In this document: positions 9,645 through 18,070 of the stretch, one piece after another | Position numbering within the stretch: the stretch's first letter is position 1 | How the letters are laid out: the number at the start of each line of letters is the position of its first letter | From: Alphaproteobacteria bacterium | GTDB taxonomy: Bacteria > Pseudomonadota > Alphaproteobacteria > Rickettsiales > SXRF01 | Length of the DNA stretch: 64,000 bases | Direction: 5' to 3' | Assembly: GCA_025362975.1 (NCBI GenBank) | Contig: JANYES010000021.1 | Coordinates: forward strand, 186,001-250,000 | The notes under the pieces: model-generated | Database searches by the model: none | What the model was told of the DNA's origin: nothing | The model's input: the letters and a program-made list of their open reading frames with translations, nothing else | Position numbers and translations under genes: made by a program

Positions 9645-10450
9645 ATCCTGGCGAGTTCCGATTCTTTGCAGATTTGATTAAGAAACGGTCCGGCATCACG
9701 CTGACTGATGACAAGGAATACCTTGTCGAAAGCCGCCTGATGCCGCTGGCGCGCAGTAAACAATTAACCACCCTGTCGGAACTCTGCGCCAAGCTGCGCG
9801 CGAACCCGACCGAAGAATGGCTGGTCGAAATAACCGAAGCGATGACCACCAACGAGTCGTCCTTCTTCCGCGACATCAAGCCATATGAACTGCTGCGCAA
9901 GCTGGTGCTGCCGAAAATCATCGCGGCTAACAATTCCAAGCAGATGCGTATCTGGAGCGCGGCGTGTTCGACCGGTCAGGAACCTTATTCCATCTCGATG
10001 ACGCTGAAAGGAGAGGCGGCCAACCTGCCGGGTTGGAAATTCGATATCTTAGCGACGGACCTTGCCAAAAAGGTGGTCGATAAGGCCGAGTCTGGCATTT
10101 ACTCGCAGTTTGAGGCACAAAGAGGGCTTCCGATTCAAATGCTTATCAAGTATTTCGATTCGCTGCCGAATACGACATGGCAGCTTAAAAACAACATTCG
10201 AGACATGGTGAAGTTCCAAACGCAGAACCTGCTGGAAGATTACAGTCGTCACGGCAAGTTCGACATCATTTTCGTCCGCAACGTATTGATTTACTTTGAA
10301 GATGGTACCAAGGCGCAAATCACCGCCAAAATGGCCCGCTCGTTGCAACCGCACGGCGTGCTCATTCTCGGCTCGACCGAAAACCTTATTGATCCAACTG
10401 GGCTTTTCGCCCCGTTACCCGATTTCCGTGGGGCTTACACACTAAAGTGA
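9641..10450 (+). CDS. cheR: Chemoreceptor glutamate methyltransferase CheR
   Basis: CheR methylates chemoreceptor glutamates using S-adenosylmethionine. The ATG at 9641 overlapping the cheB stop gives 269 residues, the normal size; an in-frame upstream start at 9527 would lie wholly inside cheB. The N-terminal helical domain (FFADLIKKRSGI) precedes the SAM-binding motif SAACSTGQEPYS, and DIIFVRNVLIYF is the usual C-terminal motif. No C-terminal pentapeptide-tethering or TPR extension is present. It ends the chpT-cheAWYBR operon. Confidence 0.95.
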   Translation: MNPGEFRFFADLIKKRSGITLTDDKEYLVESRLMPLARSKQLTTLSELCAKLRANPTEEWLVEITEAMTTNESSFFRDIKPYELLRKLVLPKIIAANNSKQMRIWSAACSTGQEPYSISMTLKGEAANLPGWKFDILATDLAKKVVDKAESGIYSQFEAQRGLPIQMLIKYFDSLPNTTWQLKNNIRDMVKFQTQNLLEDYSRHGKFDIIFVRNVLIYFEDGTKAQITAKMARSLQPHGVLILGSTENLIDPTGLFAPLPDFRGAYTLK

Positions 10451-10493
10451 GTTTTTGCCAACTCACCAATTGAAACCTGTAACAAAACAGGTT
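10447..10493 (+). terminator. Two tandem 7-bp stem-loops at the cheR 3' end
   Basis: Arms 10447-10453/10460-10466 (GTGAGTT/AACTCAC) and 10474-10480/10487-10493 (AACCTGT/ACAGGTT) form two perfect hairpins with 6-base loops. The first starts at the cheR stop. Neither is followed by a clear T-run, so they may stabilise the cheR mRNA end or act as weak/attenuating terminators before fbaB rather than as classical terminators. Confidence 0.45.
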
Positions 10494-10533
10494 ATCAACT
10501 GCCATCCCATATCCCCAGTTTTCGGAGACTCCC

Positions 10534-11463
10534 ATGAATATCACGCCAAAAGTTAAACAAATCCTCAGCCACTACGAAAGCGACTGCCCGGGCACGAAAG
10601 CGAATCTGTGCCGCATGCTGATGCAGGGCCGCCTCGGCGGCACGGGCCGCATGGTAATCCTGCCGGTCGATCAGGGTTTTGAACATGGCCCGGCGCGCAG
10701 CTTCGCAAAAAACCCGGCGGCCTATGACCCGCACTACCATTTCCAGCTCGCCATTGACGCGGGCCTGAACGCTTACGCCGCACCGCTTGGCATGATCGAA
10801 GCAGGCGCCGACACTTTCGCGGGCCAGATTCCGCTCATTCTTAAAGTCAACAGCGCCAACTCACTCGCCCCCAAAGACGACGTGCCGGACCAGGCCGTTA
10901 CCGGCACCGTATCCGACGCGTTGCGCCTCGGTTGCTCGGCCATTGGCTTTACCATCTATCCCGGCAGCCACGGCACGTTCGACATGATGGAAGAAATCCG
11001 CGAACTGGCGGAAGAAGCCAAAGCCGCCGGCCTTGCCGTCGTCATCTGGTCGTACCCGCGCGGTGCGGGCGTCACCAAGGAAGGCGAAACGGCACTGGAC
11101 GTGTGCACCTATGCTGCGCACATGGCGGCCCTTCTTGGCGCGCACATCATTAAAGTGAAACCGCCGACTGAAATTCTGTCGCAGGACGAAGCCAAAAAAG
11201 TCTACGAGGCGGAAAAAATCCCGGTCAAAACGATGGCCGACCGCATCGCGCACGTTAAACAGGCGTGCTTCAACGGCAAGCGCATCGTGGTGTTCTCCGG
11301 CGGCAACGCCAAAAGCGAAGAAGACTTGTTAAACGAAATCCGCGGCCTTCGCGACGGCGGCGCCAACGGTTCGATCATCGGCCGGAACACCTTCCAGCGC
11401 CCGCGCGAAGAAGCGCTGAAGTTGCTGGATAACATTATTAAAATTTACAAAGACGAGCTGTAA
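10534..11463 (+). CDS. fbaB: Class I fructose-bisphosphate aldolase (DhnA/FbaB family)
   Basis: Schiff-base aldolase that interconverts fructose-1,6-bisphosphate with dihydroxyacetone phosphate and glyceraldehyde-3-phosphate. The 309-residue product shows the DhnA/FbaB start-region motif ILPVDQGFEHGP, the WSYPRGAG block and HIIKVKPP, whose lysine pair region carries the expected Schiff-base lysine. A GGAG Shine-Dalgarno lies about 7 bases before the ATG. The stop is directly abutted by thiE, which suggests an operon continuing through efp and suhB. Confidence 0.93.
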   Translation: MNITPKVKQILSHYESDCPGTKANLCRMLMQGRLGGTGRMVILPVDQGFEHGPARSFAKNPAAYDPHYHFQLAIDAGLNAYAAPLGMIEAGADTFAGQIPLILKVNSANSLAPKDDVPDQAVTGTVSDALRLGCSAIGFTIYPGSHGTFDMMEEIRELAEEAKAAGLAVVIWSYPRGAGVTKEGETALDVCTYAAHMAALLGAHIIKVKPPTEILSQDEAKKVYEAEKIPVKTMADRIAHVKQACFNGKRIVVFSGGNAKSEEDLLNEIRGLRDGGANGSIIGRNTFQRPREEALKLLDNIIKIYKDEL

Positions 11464-12129
11464 TTGGCCCATTGCCGCCTTTACCTCATCAGCCCTCCGA
11501 CCATTGAGCTTAAGGCATTTGCCAAAAGTCTCGGCGAAGCGTTTTCGGGCGGTGATGTCGGCAGTTTCCAGTTGCGCCTCAAAGGCGCCAGCGACGCGGA
11601 CATCATCGCGGCCGCCAAAGAACTGATTCCCATCTGCCACGCGCACAAGGCGGCCTTCATCCTCAACGACCGCCCCGATCTCGTCATCCAATGCAACGCC
11701 GACGGCGTGCATCTGGGGCAGGATGACTGCCCGGTGAAAAAAGCCCGCGCCATTGTCGGCGAACACCGCGTCATCGGTATTTCCTGCCACGATTCCCGCC
11801 ACATGGCGATGGAAGGCGGCGAAGAAGGCGCGGATTACGTCGCTTTCGGAGCGTTCTACCCCACCAAAAGCAAAAGCCCGGAAGCCCTCGCCAAATACGG
11901 CACGCCAACGGTAGAAATCCTCGACTGGTGGCAATCGCTGACGGTCATTCCATGCGTTGCCATCGGCGGTATCACCCCTCAGAACTGCGCCCCGCTGGTG
12001 CAGGCTGGCGCCGATTTCATTGCGGCCATGGCCGCCGTATGGGAACATCCCGAAGGCCCAGCCAAGGCCGTAGCGGCTTTCAACGAACAGATTCAGTATG
12101 CATCTTCAAACCATCCCCGCCCGCTTTGA
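11464..12129 (+). CDS. thiE: Thiamine-phosphate synthase ThiE
   Basis: ThiE joins hydroxymethylpyrimidine diphosphate and thiazole phosphate to thiamine phosphate. The 221-residue TIM-barrel protein contains LNDRPDLV, DGVHLGQDD and GISCHD followed by GADYVAFGAFYPTKSK, and VAIGGITPQN, all ThiE landmarks. The start appears to be a TTG immediately after the fbaB TAA, so expression probably depends on read-on from fbaB. The partner kinase gene thiD is about 19 kb away. The 3' end overlaps the next gene by 32 bases. Confidence 0.9.
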   Translation: MAHCRLYLISPPTIELKAFAKSLGEAFSGGDVGSFQLRLKGASDADIIAAAKELIPICHAHKAAFILNDRPDLVIQCNADGVHLGQDDCPVKKARAIVGEHRVIGISCHDSRHMAMEGGEEGADYVAFGAFYPTKSKSPEALAKYGTPTVEILDWWQSLTVIPCVAIGGITPQNCAPLVQAGADFIAAMAAVWEHPEGPAKAVAAFNEQIQYASSNHPRPL

Positions 12130-12637
12130 AGATGTGACGCAGGCCTTATATAAGGCCTTCACATTGCAGGATTATGAAAGCATCGACGCAATCATCGAGA
12201 ACTATACGGTCAGCAGCTTCACACGTGTCGTGCGTTCAAAAACACCGATTTTTACTGAAGTCGCCAACATGCTCGGCAGCACCGAAGATATGCCCGTCCA
12301 TGATCGTCCCTACGTTACCGGGCTTATCGTGCAGGGCCTTGAACATATTTTCGATAAAATTGACTCTAAACTTGCATCTGGCGGTAAATCAGATAAAGAA
12401 CTGCTGCATGAAGTGGTTCATGCGTCATGCAACCATGTTTCGCACACCGCTTTGCTGCCTTCCGGCGGCACCGTGCGCGACCTGCTGGAGCATTACATCG
12501 GCGCAGACATGAATCAGATGCCTAAAGATAAAGCCTACGTGGATGTTTACAAGCTGGTAAATAAATATAAACTGGCGCAAACACAGGACGTTCTGGCAGA
12601 GCGAACAAAAACGAGAGTCAAAGGAAGAGAATTATGA
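12098..12637 (+). CDS. Unknown protein between thiE and efp
   Basis: A 179-residue soluble protein that I do not recognise. It has no signal peptide, membrane segment or obvious catalytic motif. It is mainly predicted helical, with a His/Cys-containing stretch VVHASCNHVSHTALL in the middle and a basic C-terminus ending KTRVKGREL. It overlaps thiE by 32 bases and the efp ATG by 4 bases (ATGA), so it is embedded in the operon and is likely translated. Tight coupling to efp hints at a translation-related role, but that is only positional inference. Confidence 0.75.
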   Translation: MHLQTIPARFEDVTQALYKAFTLQDYESIDAIIENYTVSSFTRVVRSKTPIFTEVANMLGSTEDMPVHDRPYVTGLIVQGLEHIFDKIDSKLASGGKSDKELLHEVVHASCNHVSHTALLPSGGTVRDLLEHYIGADMNQMPKDKAYVDVYKLVNKYKLAQTQDVLAERTKTRVKGREL

Positions 12638-13203
12638 AAATTGATGGTGGCGCAGTACGCATGGGCATGGTGATTGAGTGGCAGGACAAGCTGTGGCTCG
12701 TAGTGAAACACGAAATCCGCACCCCCGGCAACCTCCGTTCATTCAATCAGGTTGAACTTAAGGACATCCGCAACGGCACTAAAAACACCCCCCGCTTCGC
12801 TTCCGACGAAAAGATCGAGCGCGTGACGCTGGATTCCAAGCCATACAACTTCCTGTTCGCCGACGGCGACAATCTGACCTTCATGGACAACGAAAGCTAT
12901 GAGCAGATCACCATGAACAAAGACATGCTCGGCGAGCGCTTCGCTTTCTTACAGGACGGCATGACTGTTGAAATCGAAACCTACGAAGGCGCGCCGCTCT
13001 CGGTTAAGCTGCCTTCGAAAGTCACACTTAAAATCACCGAAGCTGATCCGGTTGTAAAAGGCCAGACGGCATCCTCGTCGTACAAGCCCGCTATCCTCGA
13101 AAACGGCGTACGCGTTATGGTTCCGCCGTTCATCGGCGCGGGCGAAAGCATCGTGGTCGACACCAGCTCGCTGGAATATGTCGAACGTGCCAAAGTAGCG
13201 TAA
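12634..13203 (+). CDS. efp: Elongation factor P with atypical loop
   Basis: EF-P rescues ribosomes stalled at proline runs. The 189-residue protein has the three-domain length and clear family blocks: DGDNLTFMDNESYEQI, ASSSYKPAILENGVRVMVPPFI. The loop that normally reads PGKGxxF, with the post-translationally modified lysine, reads TPGNLRSF here (residues 30-37); the lysine position is Asn33 (bases 12730-12732) and an Arg lies two residues later. No epmA/epmB or earP gene occurs in the window. The neighbour suhB follows 15 bases downstream. Confidence 0.93.
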   Translation: MKIDGGAVRMGMVIEWQDKLWLVVKHEIRTPGNLRSFNQVELKDIRNGTKNTPRFASDEKIERVTLDSKPYNFLFADGDNLTFMDNESYEQITMNKDMLGERFAFLQDGMTVEIETYEGAPLSVKLPSKVTLKITEADPVVKGQTASSSYKPAILENGVRVMVPPFIGAGESIVVDTSSLEYVERAKVA

Positions 13204-13218
13204 GGCTCCAATTGCCCT

Positions 13219-14016
13219 ATGACCACGCCATTAATCAATGTTATGTCCGCTGCCGCCATCAAGGCTGGCCGGGGTTTGCTGCGCGATTTCAACGAAGTCA
13301 ACAACCTCGAAGTTTCGCGCAAAGGCACGGCTAATTTCGTCACCGCCGCCGATATCCGCACCGAGCAGTTCCTGCAGCGCGAACTCGCCAAAGTGCGCCC
13401 CACCTTCGGTTTCCTCATGGAAGAAGGTGGAGAAGTCAAAGGCAAGGACGGCAAGTACCGCTGGGTCATCGACCCGCTCGACGGCACCAGCAATTTTATC
13501 CATTCGATCCCCTATTTCTGCATATCCATCGGCGTTGAAGAGCGCGATGAAAGCGGCAAAAGCTCGCTCGTCGCTGGCGTAATTTACGATCCCATCCATA
13601 ACGAAGTTTTCGCCGCCGAAAAAGGCAAAGGCGCCTACCTCAACGATCGCAAGATCTCCGTGTCGCAGCGCCCGACCATCGAAGATTCGATGCTCGTCAC
13701 CGGCAACCCCGGCGCAGCTCCGGGCGCGGACCGCTCGAAGATCATCGGCACGCTGCTGGAAAAAGGTTCCATTGTGCGTTATTTCGGTGCAACCGCGCTT
13801 GACCTCGCCTACCTCGCCTCGGGCCGCATCGACGCATGCTGGTACTACACCGCCCAACCGTGGGATGTCGCAGCTGGCATCATCATCGTGCAGGAAGCGG
13901 GCGGCATCGTCACCGGCTTTGACGGCAGCACTGCCACGATGAACAGCAAAGGCTTCGTCGCCGCCAACAAATCGCTGCACGCGCCGATGCAGAAACTCCT
14001 CTCGCCTCTCGCGTAA
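13219..14016 (+). CDS. suhB: Inositol monophosphatase family protein (SuhB-like)
   Basis: A Mg2+-dependent sugar/inositol phosphate phosphatase of 265 residues. The metal-binding motifs are intact: MEEGGE, WVIDPLDGTSNFIH, and the C-terminal PWDVAAGIIIVQEAGG. In bacteria such proteins hydrolyse inositol-1-phosphate or act with the transcription machinery on rRNA operons; the motifs cannot discriminate. It closes the fbaB-thiE-efp gene run. A second family member lies at 58.7 kb and is more HisN-like. Confidence 0.88.
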   Translation: MTTPLINVMSAAAIKAGRGLLRDFNEVNNLEVSRKGTANFVTAADIRTEQFLQRELAKVRPTFGFLMEEGGEVKGKDGKYRWVIDPLDGTSNFIHSIPYFCISIGVEERDESGKSSLVAGVIYDPIHNEVFAAEKGKGAYLNDRKISVSQRPTIEDSMLVTGNPGAAPGADRSKIIGTLLEKGSIVRYFGATALDLAYLASGRIDACWYYTAQPWDVAAGIIIVQEAGGIVTGFDGSTATMNSKGFVAANKSLHAPMQKLLSPLA

Positions 14017-14093
14017 ATCGCTTTTAAACCACACAGCCAAAATATAATTAATTTAGGCAGCGAGATTTCAGTTGCTTAAAGCATGTTTTTTGA

Positions 14094-14116
14094 CTTAATC
14101 AGTAGATTGAATTAAG
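14094..14116. promoter_or_regulatory. Operator-like dyad upstream of the OmpA-domain gene
   Basis: CTTAAT (14094-14099) and ATTAAG (14111-14116) form a perfect inverted repeat with an 11-base spacer in the 133-base gap before the gene at 14150. A TTGACT that could be a -35 box lies at 14090-14095 and overlaps the left arm. The site could be a regulator binding site; no regulator gene is adjacent. Confidence 0.3.
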
Positions 14117-14149
14117 TGTGCCAGTTGCTGGCTGATTTTTAGGATTGCT

Positions 14150-16108
14150 ATGGCTTATCTGAAAAACCTCGTATCGCTCGTTAAAACCTCTGATTTCTCC
14201 GCGTGCGTTCGCGCTGCGTCGCTTGGCGGATTACTCGTTCTTTCCAGCCATGCCTTCGCCCAGACCAACCCCGGCATGCCCATCAACGGCGCTTACGTCA
14301 CCGGCCAGAGCGAAAACACCAATTCCGGCCAGCCGATGCAACCCTTGCTCCAGCCCGCACCTTCCCAGCCACAGCAAGCCCAACAGCAGCAAGCGCAAGA
14401 GCCGTACGGCCAGCTCGCGCCTGCCGCAGGCTATCGCCCGGAACGCCAGACCTTCTCGCAATATTATAAAAACCAGCTTACCGATCCCAACGCACAGGCC
14501 CAGCAGCAAGCTGCCGGTAATCAGGATGGCCAGCCCGGCGACGTAAACCAGCAGCCGGTCTACGAAAATCAGACCACCACGACAACGACCATCACGGTCG
14601 CTCCCGGCCAGATGACCGAACAGGTCGTCTACCCCGCCGACCAGCAGACCGCGCCGCAGCCGATGCAGCAGCAACCCGTATACGCCCAGCCGACCAGCGC
14701 TCCGCCGCAGGCGCAGGACATCCAGCAGCTTTATGGACAACAGCCCGCACAGGCAGTTGCTCCACAACCGATCCCTGCCCCGCAGATTGTGGATCAGGGC
14801 CAGGTTCAGGTTAGCCAGCCGCCACGACTTGTGTGGGTAGAAGGCCCGAAAGGCCAGCCGCTGCCGGAAAAGCCAAAAGAAAAAGCGCCCAAGGTTAAAG
14901 CCCACGCGAAAGCCAAAGCCGTCAAAACGCATAAAGAAGCCGCTGCCGCTCCGGTTGACGTCACTCCGAAAGAAAGCAAAAAAGATAAAGCCAAGCGCCT
15001 CGCCGCTGAGCGCAAGCAAAAGCACGACGAGCAAGTAGCGGAAGTTAAAGCAGCTAAAGAAGCCAAAATTGCTGAAGCAACCGCCAAAGCCATGACCGCT
15101 AAACAGGCTGCTGATGCGAAGAAAGCCGCCGCCGAGCAGAAAATCGTCGAAGCTAAAGTCGCTAAGGATGCAAAAAAAGCAGCCGAGCAGAAAGCCATTC
15201 AGGAAGCCCAGAAAGCCGCTGAAATGAAAGCAGCGGATGAATCGCGCAAAGCCGCTGAAGCCAAAGCCGCCGCCGAGGCACAGAAAGCTGCCCAAGTTAA
15301 AGCCGCTGACGATGCCAAACATGCCGACGAAGGCCGCAAAGCTGAAGACGCGCGCAAAGCACTTGATACTCAGCATGCCGCCGAAGTCAAAGCTGCCGAC
15401 GACGCCAAGCACGCCGCTGAAATGAAAGCTGGCGACGACGCGAAAAAAGCAGCGGAAGCCAAAGCGGCCGAAGATGCAAAGCAAGCCGCCACACAGCCGC
15501 CGGTTGCCGCCGCTCCGACTCCTCCGGCGCCGCCGCCAGCTCCGAACAACGCCAATCCGCCAGCTCCGCCGCCACCACCGGGCGCTCCGTCTGCACCTGG
15601 CGCTCCGCCATCACCGTCGCAGCAGCAGCCTGCTGCGCCGCCGCCTCCGCCGCCTCCGGGCGCTCCGGCTGGGCAGCAGCCACTGATCAACGCCGCTCCA
15701 GCAGCACCTGCCGATTCGGCAGCGGTGACCGCTACCAACCAGGCGATTGCTGAAAAACCGGCCGCTGCCTCCACCGGAAAACCGGCCCTGACCATCGACT
15801 TCAAGAGCACGGAAACCACCGTTCCGCTCTCCGTGAAGGACGATATCAACAAAATCGCCAAGCGCCTTATCTCTAATAATAACGAACGCGTAACGCTCAT
15901 CGCTTACGCCGCCGCTATCGGCGACCAGGTGAGCACGGCGCGGCGCATCTCATTGTCGCGTGCTCTTTCGGTTCGCGCCTATTTGATTGACGCTGGCGTT
16001 AACAACCTGCGCATTAACGTGCAGGCAGAAGGCGACAAGAATCCGGGCGGCGATCCCGATCGCGTCGATCTGATCGTTTCAGCTACTGGGGACCAGAGCG
16101 CGCCGTAA
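14150..16108 (+). CDS. Secreted TolA-like/proline-rich protein with C-terminal OmpA domain
   Basis: A 652-residue envelope protein. Residues 1-37 are a signal peptide (cleavage after AFA). Then follow a Gln/Pro-rich region (about 38-230), a Lys/Ala-rich helical region (about 245-445) resembling TolA domain II with repeated KAADDAK units, a polyproline region (about 455-520), and an OmpA-like peptidoglycan-associating domain (about 555-645, with ending GDPDRVDLIVSA). It probably spans the periplasm and binds the cell wall, perhaps as a flexible tether. The composition is extreme but the frame is uninterrupted. A cell-envelope role agrees with tol-pal nearby; exact function is unknown. Confidence 0.8.
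   Translation: MAYLKNLVSLVKTSDFSACVRAASLGGLLVLSSHAFAQTNPGMPINGAYVTGQSENTNSGQPMQPLLQPAPSQPQQAQQQQAQEPYGQLAPAAGYRPERQTFSQYYKNQLTDPNAQAQQQAAGNQDGQPGDVNQQPVYENQTTTTTTITVAPGQMTEQVVYPADQQTAPQPMQQQPVYAQPTSAPPQAQDIQQLYGQQPAQAVAPQPIPAPQIVDQGQVQVSQPPRLVWVEGPKGQPLPEKPKEKAPKVKAHAKAKAVKTHKEAAAAPVDVTPKESKKDKAKRLAAERKQKHDEQVAEVKAAKEAKIAEATAKAMTAKQAADAKKAAAEQKIVEAKVAKDAKKAAEQKAIQEAQKAAEMKAADESRKAAEAKAAAEAQKAAQVKAADDAKHADEGRKAEDARKALDTQHAAEVKAADDAKHAAEMKAGDDAKKAAEAKAAEDAKQAATQPPVAAAPTPPAPPPAPNNANPPAPPPPPGAPSAPGAPPSPSQQQPAAPPPPPPPGAPAGQQPLINAAPAAPADSAAVTATNQAIAEKPAAASTGKPALTIDFKSTETTVPLSVKDDINKIAKRLISNNNERVTLIAYAAAIGDQVSTARRISLSRALSVRAYLIDAGVNNLRINVQAEGDKNPGGDPDRVDLIVSATGDQSAP
15299..15487 (+). repeat. KAADDAK-type repeats in the Lys/Ala-rich helix region
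   Basis: Units of the form KAADDAKHA begin at 15299, 15389, 15425 and 15461; the last three are 36 bases apart. They lie within a longer degenerate Lys/Ala/Glu repeat area starting near 15000 that codes for a long single alpha helix or coiled coil. Codons vary between copies, so the repeat is kept at the protein level. Confidence 0.75.
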
Positions 16109-16173
16109 CGTTTAAACGTTGCGCGCGCCGGTCCGCCGGAGCACCCATTAACCCAATTCAGGGACAAAAAATC

Positions 16174-16923
16174 ATGGCAGGCCATTCACAATTTGCAAAC
16201 ATCATGCATCGCAAAGGCGCACAGGACGCCAAAAAAGCGAAGGTATTTACCAAGATCACGCGCGAAATCATTTCCGCTGCCAAAGGCGGTGCGCCGGACA
16301 TCAACACCAACCCGCGCCTGCGCACGGCGGTGCTGTGGGCCCGTTCGGAAAACATGCCGCGCGACCGCATAGAAGCGGCTATCAAGCGCGGCTCTGGCGC
16401 CGTCGATACCGATAATTATGAAGCGATCCGCTACGAAGGCTATGGTCCGGGCGGTGTTGCCGTCATCGTGCAGGCATTGACCGACAACCGCAACCGCACC
16501 GCGCCAGAACTGCGCGCGACGTTTACAAAATACAACGGCAACCTCGGCGAAACCGGCAGCGTCAGCTTCATGTTCGATTTCGTAGGCCTCATCACCTTCC
16601 CCGCAACCGCCGCTACCGAAGAGCATATATTCGAAGCCGCCCTCGAAGCGGGCGCGGACAACTGCGAATCGTCGCCGGAAGGCCATATCATTACCACCGC
16701 GCAGGACCAGCTAGCCGCCGTGCGCGACGCGCTGGAAAAATCTTATGGGCAGTCGGCCTCGGCCAAGCTCACATGGATTCCCAAAAACCTATCACCAGTG
16801 AGCGAAGAAATCGCGATGCAGTGCCTGAAACTCATTGAAGCCCTCGAAGATTACGACGACGTGCAGGAAGTGTACACCAATCTGGAAATTCCCGAATCGC
16901 TGATGGCGAAACTCACGGCATGA
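16174..16923 (+). CDS. yebC: YebC/PmpR family transcriptional regulator
   Basis: A 249-residue YebC family protein, the usual length, beginning MAGHSQFANIMHRKGAQD and containing RDRIEAAIKRG and the YEGYGPGGVAVIV block. YebC-type proteins bind DNA as regulators and recent work implicates the family in translation of proline-rich stretches. Its genomic position directly before ruvC, with a 4-base stop/start overlap, is common in bacteria. The preceding gene encodes a strongly polyproline protein, and EF-P lies 3 kb upstream. Confidence 0.95.
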   Translation: MAGHSQFANIMHRKGAQDAKKAKVFTKITREIISAAKGGAPDINTNPRLRTAVLWARSENMPRDRIEAAIKRGSGAVDTDNYEAIRYEGYGPGGVAVIVQALTDNRNRTAPELRATFTKYNGNLGETGSVSFMFDFVGLITFPATAATEEHIFEAALEAGADNCESSPEGHIITTAQDQLAAVRDALEKSYGQSASAKLTWIPKNLSPVSEEIAMQCLKLIEALEDYDDVQEVYTNLEIPESLMAKLTA

Positions 16924-17435
16924 CGCTCATCCTCGGAGTCGATCCGGGATTACAGCGCACTGGCTGGGGTATCATTTCCTCGCGTTCCAACCAGCTTTCC
17001 TTCATCGCCTGCGGTGTCGTAAAAACCGACAACACCCTGCCTTTGGCCGAACGCATCAAGCAATTACACGACGGCTTGCTCGATGCCATCGTGCGTTATA
17101 AGCCAGAGGAAGCCGCCGTGGAAGAGACCTTCGTCAACATGAACGGCGCCTCGACGCTCAAACTCGGTCAGGCGCGCGGCGGGATTCTTTTAACGCTTTC
17201 CTTGTCAGGGCTCAGCGTTTGCGAATATAGTGCCAATATGGTTAAAAAATCTGTCGTCGGCGCGGGCCATGCCGGCAAGAATCAGGTGGGCATGATGGTA
17301 AAAATGTTGCTACCGGCAAGCGATGCCACAAAATTTAAAACAGGTGGGGCCGACGCCGCTGATGCGCTGGCCGTTGCCATCTGCCATGCGCATCACCGCG
17401 TCGCCAACCAGCTTAAAGCAAAGGTGCTCACATGA
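16920..17435 (+). CDS. ruvC: Holliday junction endonuclease RuvC
   Basis: RuvC resolves Holliday junctions. The 171-residue protein carries the RNase H-fold acidic residues: Asp8 in GVDPGLQRTGWG, Glu in AVEETFVN, and the C-terminal ADAADALAVAICHAH. GHAGKNQVGMMV is the DNA-binding/catalytic loop region. It overlaps yebC and ruvA by 4 bases each (ATGA), making a compact yebC-ruvCAB operon. Confidence 0.96.
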   Translation: MTLILGVDPGLQRTGWGIISSRSNQLSFIACGVVKTDNTLPLAERIKQLHDGLLDAIVRYKPEEAAVEETFVNMNGASTLKLGQARGGILLTLSLSGLSVCEYSANMVKKSVVGAGHAGKNQVGMMVKMLLPASDATKFKTGGADAADALAVAICHAHHRVANQLKAKVLT

Positions 17436-18070
17436 TCGGAAAATTACGCGGCAAAGTCGATGCGGTGGATGAAGACAACATTGTTTTAGATGTGAACGGC
17501 GTCGGCTATAACGTGTTCTGCTCGTCGCGCACGATTTCAGCCCTTCCCGGCGAAGGCGAAGCGGCGCAACTGATAATCGAAACGCACGTGCGCGAGGACC
17601 ATATCCATCTTTACGGTTTCCCCGACACGGTGGAACGCGACTGGTTCCGCCTGCTCGCCACCGTCCAGCGCGTGGGCAATAAAATGGCGCTGACGATTTT
17701 GGGCGCGTATACGCCGCAACAACTGGCCAACGCAATTCTGGCGAAAGATACCTCCGCCTTCAGCCGCATCAGCGGCGTCGGTCCGAAGCTCGCCGAACGT
17801 ATCGTCACCGAGCTGAAAGATAAAGTCACCAAACTGCCGACCAGCAGCTTCCAGTCCACAAGCGCCGGCACGGCCACCGCCGCCATCAAAGGCAAAGCAA
17901 ATCCCTCCGCCGACACCACCATCGACGATGCGATTTCGGCGCTGGTCAATCTCGGCTATTCCCGCACGGAAGCGTACGGCGCGGCGATGAAAGCCCGTCA
18001 GGAAGCAGACGGCGTGCCGAGCATCGACAAGCTCATTCGTTTAAGCCTGAAAGAACTGGTGCGCGCCTAA
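17432..18070 (+). CDS. ruvA: Holliday junction branch migration protein RuvA
   Basis: RuvA binds four-way junctions as a tetramer and recruits RuvB. The 212-residue protein has the N-terminal OB fold (MIGKLRGKVD, HVREDHIHLYGF), the helix-hairpin-helix region GVGPKLAERIVTELK and a C-terminal three-helix RuvB-binding domain (DDAISALVNLGYSRTEAYGA). The linker before the last domain is low in complexity, as usual. ruvB begins directly after the stop. Confidence 0.96.
   Translation: MIGKLRGKVDAVDEDNIVLDVNGVGYNVFCSSRTISALPGEGEAAQLIIETHVREDHIHLYGFPDTVERDWFRLLATVQRVGNKMALTILGAYTPQQLANAILAKDTSAFSRISGVGPKLAERIVTELKDKVTKLPTSSFQSTSAGTATAAIKGKANPSADTTIDDAISALVNLGYSRTEAYGAAMKARQEADGVPSIDKLIRLSLKELVRA

Noticed and set aside
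14231-15484. 417-codon minus-strand open frame opposite the OmpA-domain gene
   Set aside because: Phe/Gly/Leu-rich translation is the antisense of the Lys/Ala repeat; the plus frame has signal peptide and OmpA domain.
15000-15490. Repeats that could suggest a CRISPR or tandem satellite
   Set aside because: Units are degenerate, in frame and code for an Ala/Lys helix; no spacers or cas genes.
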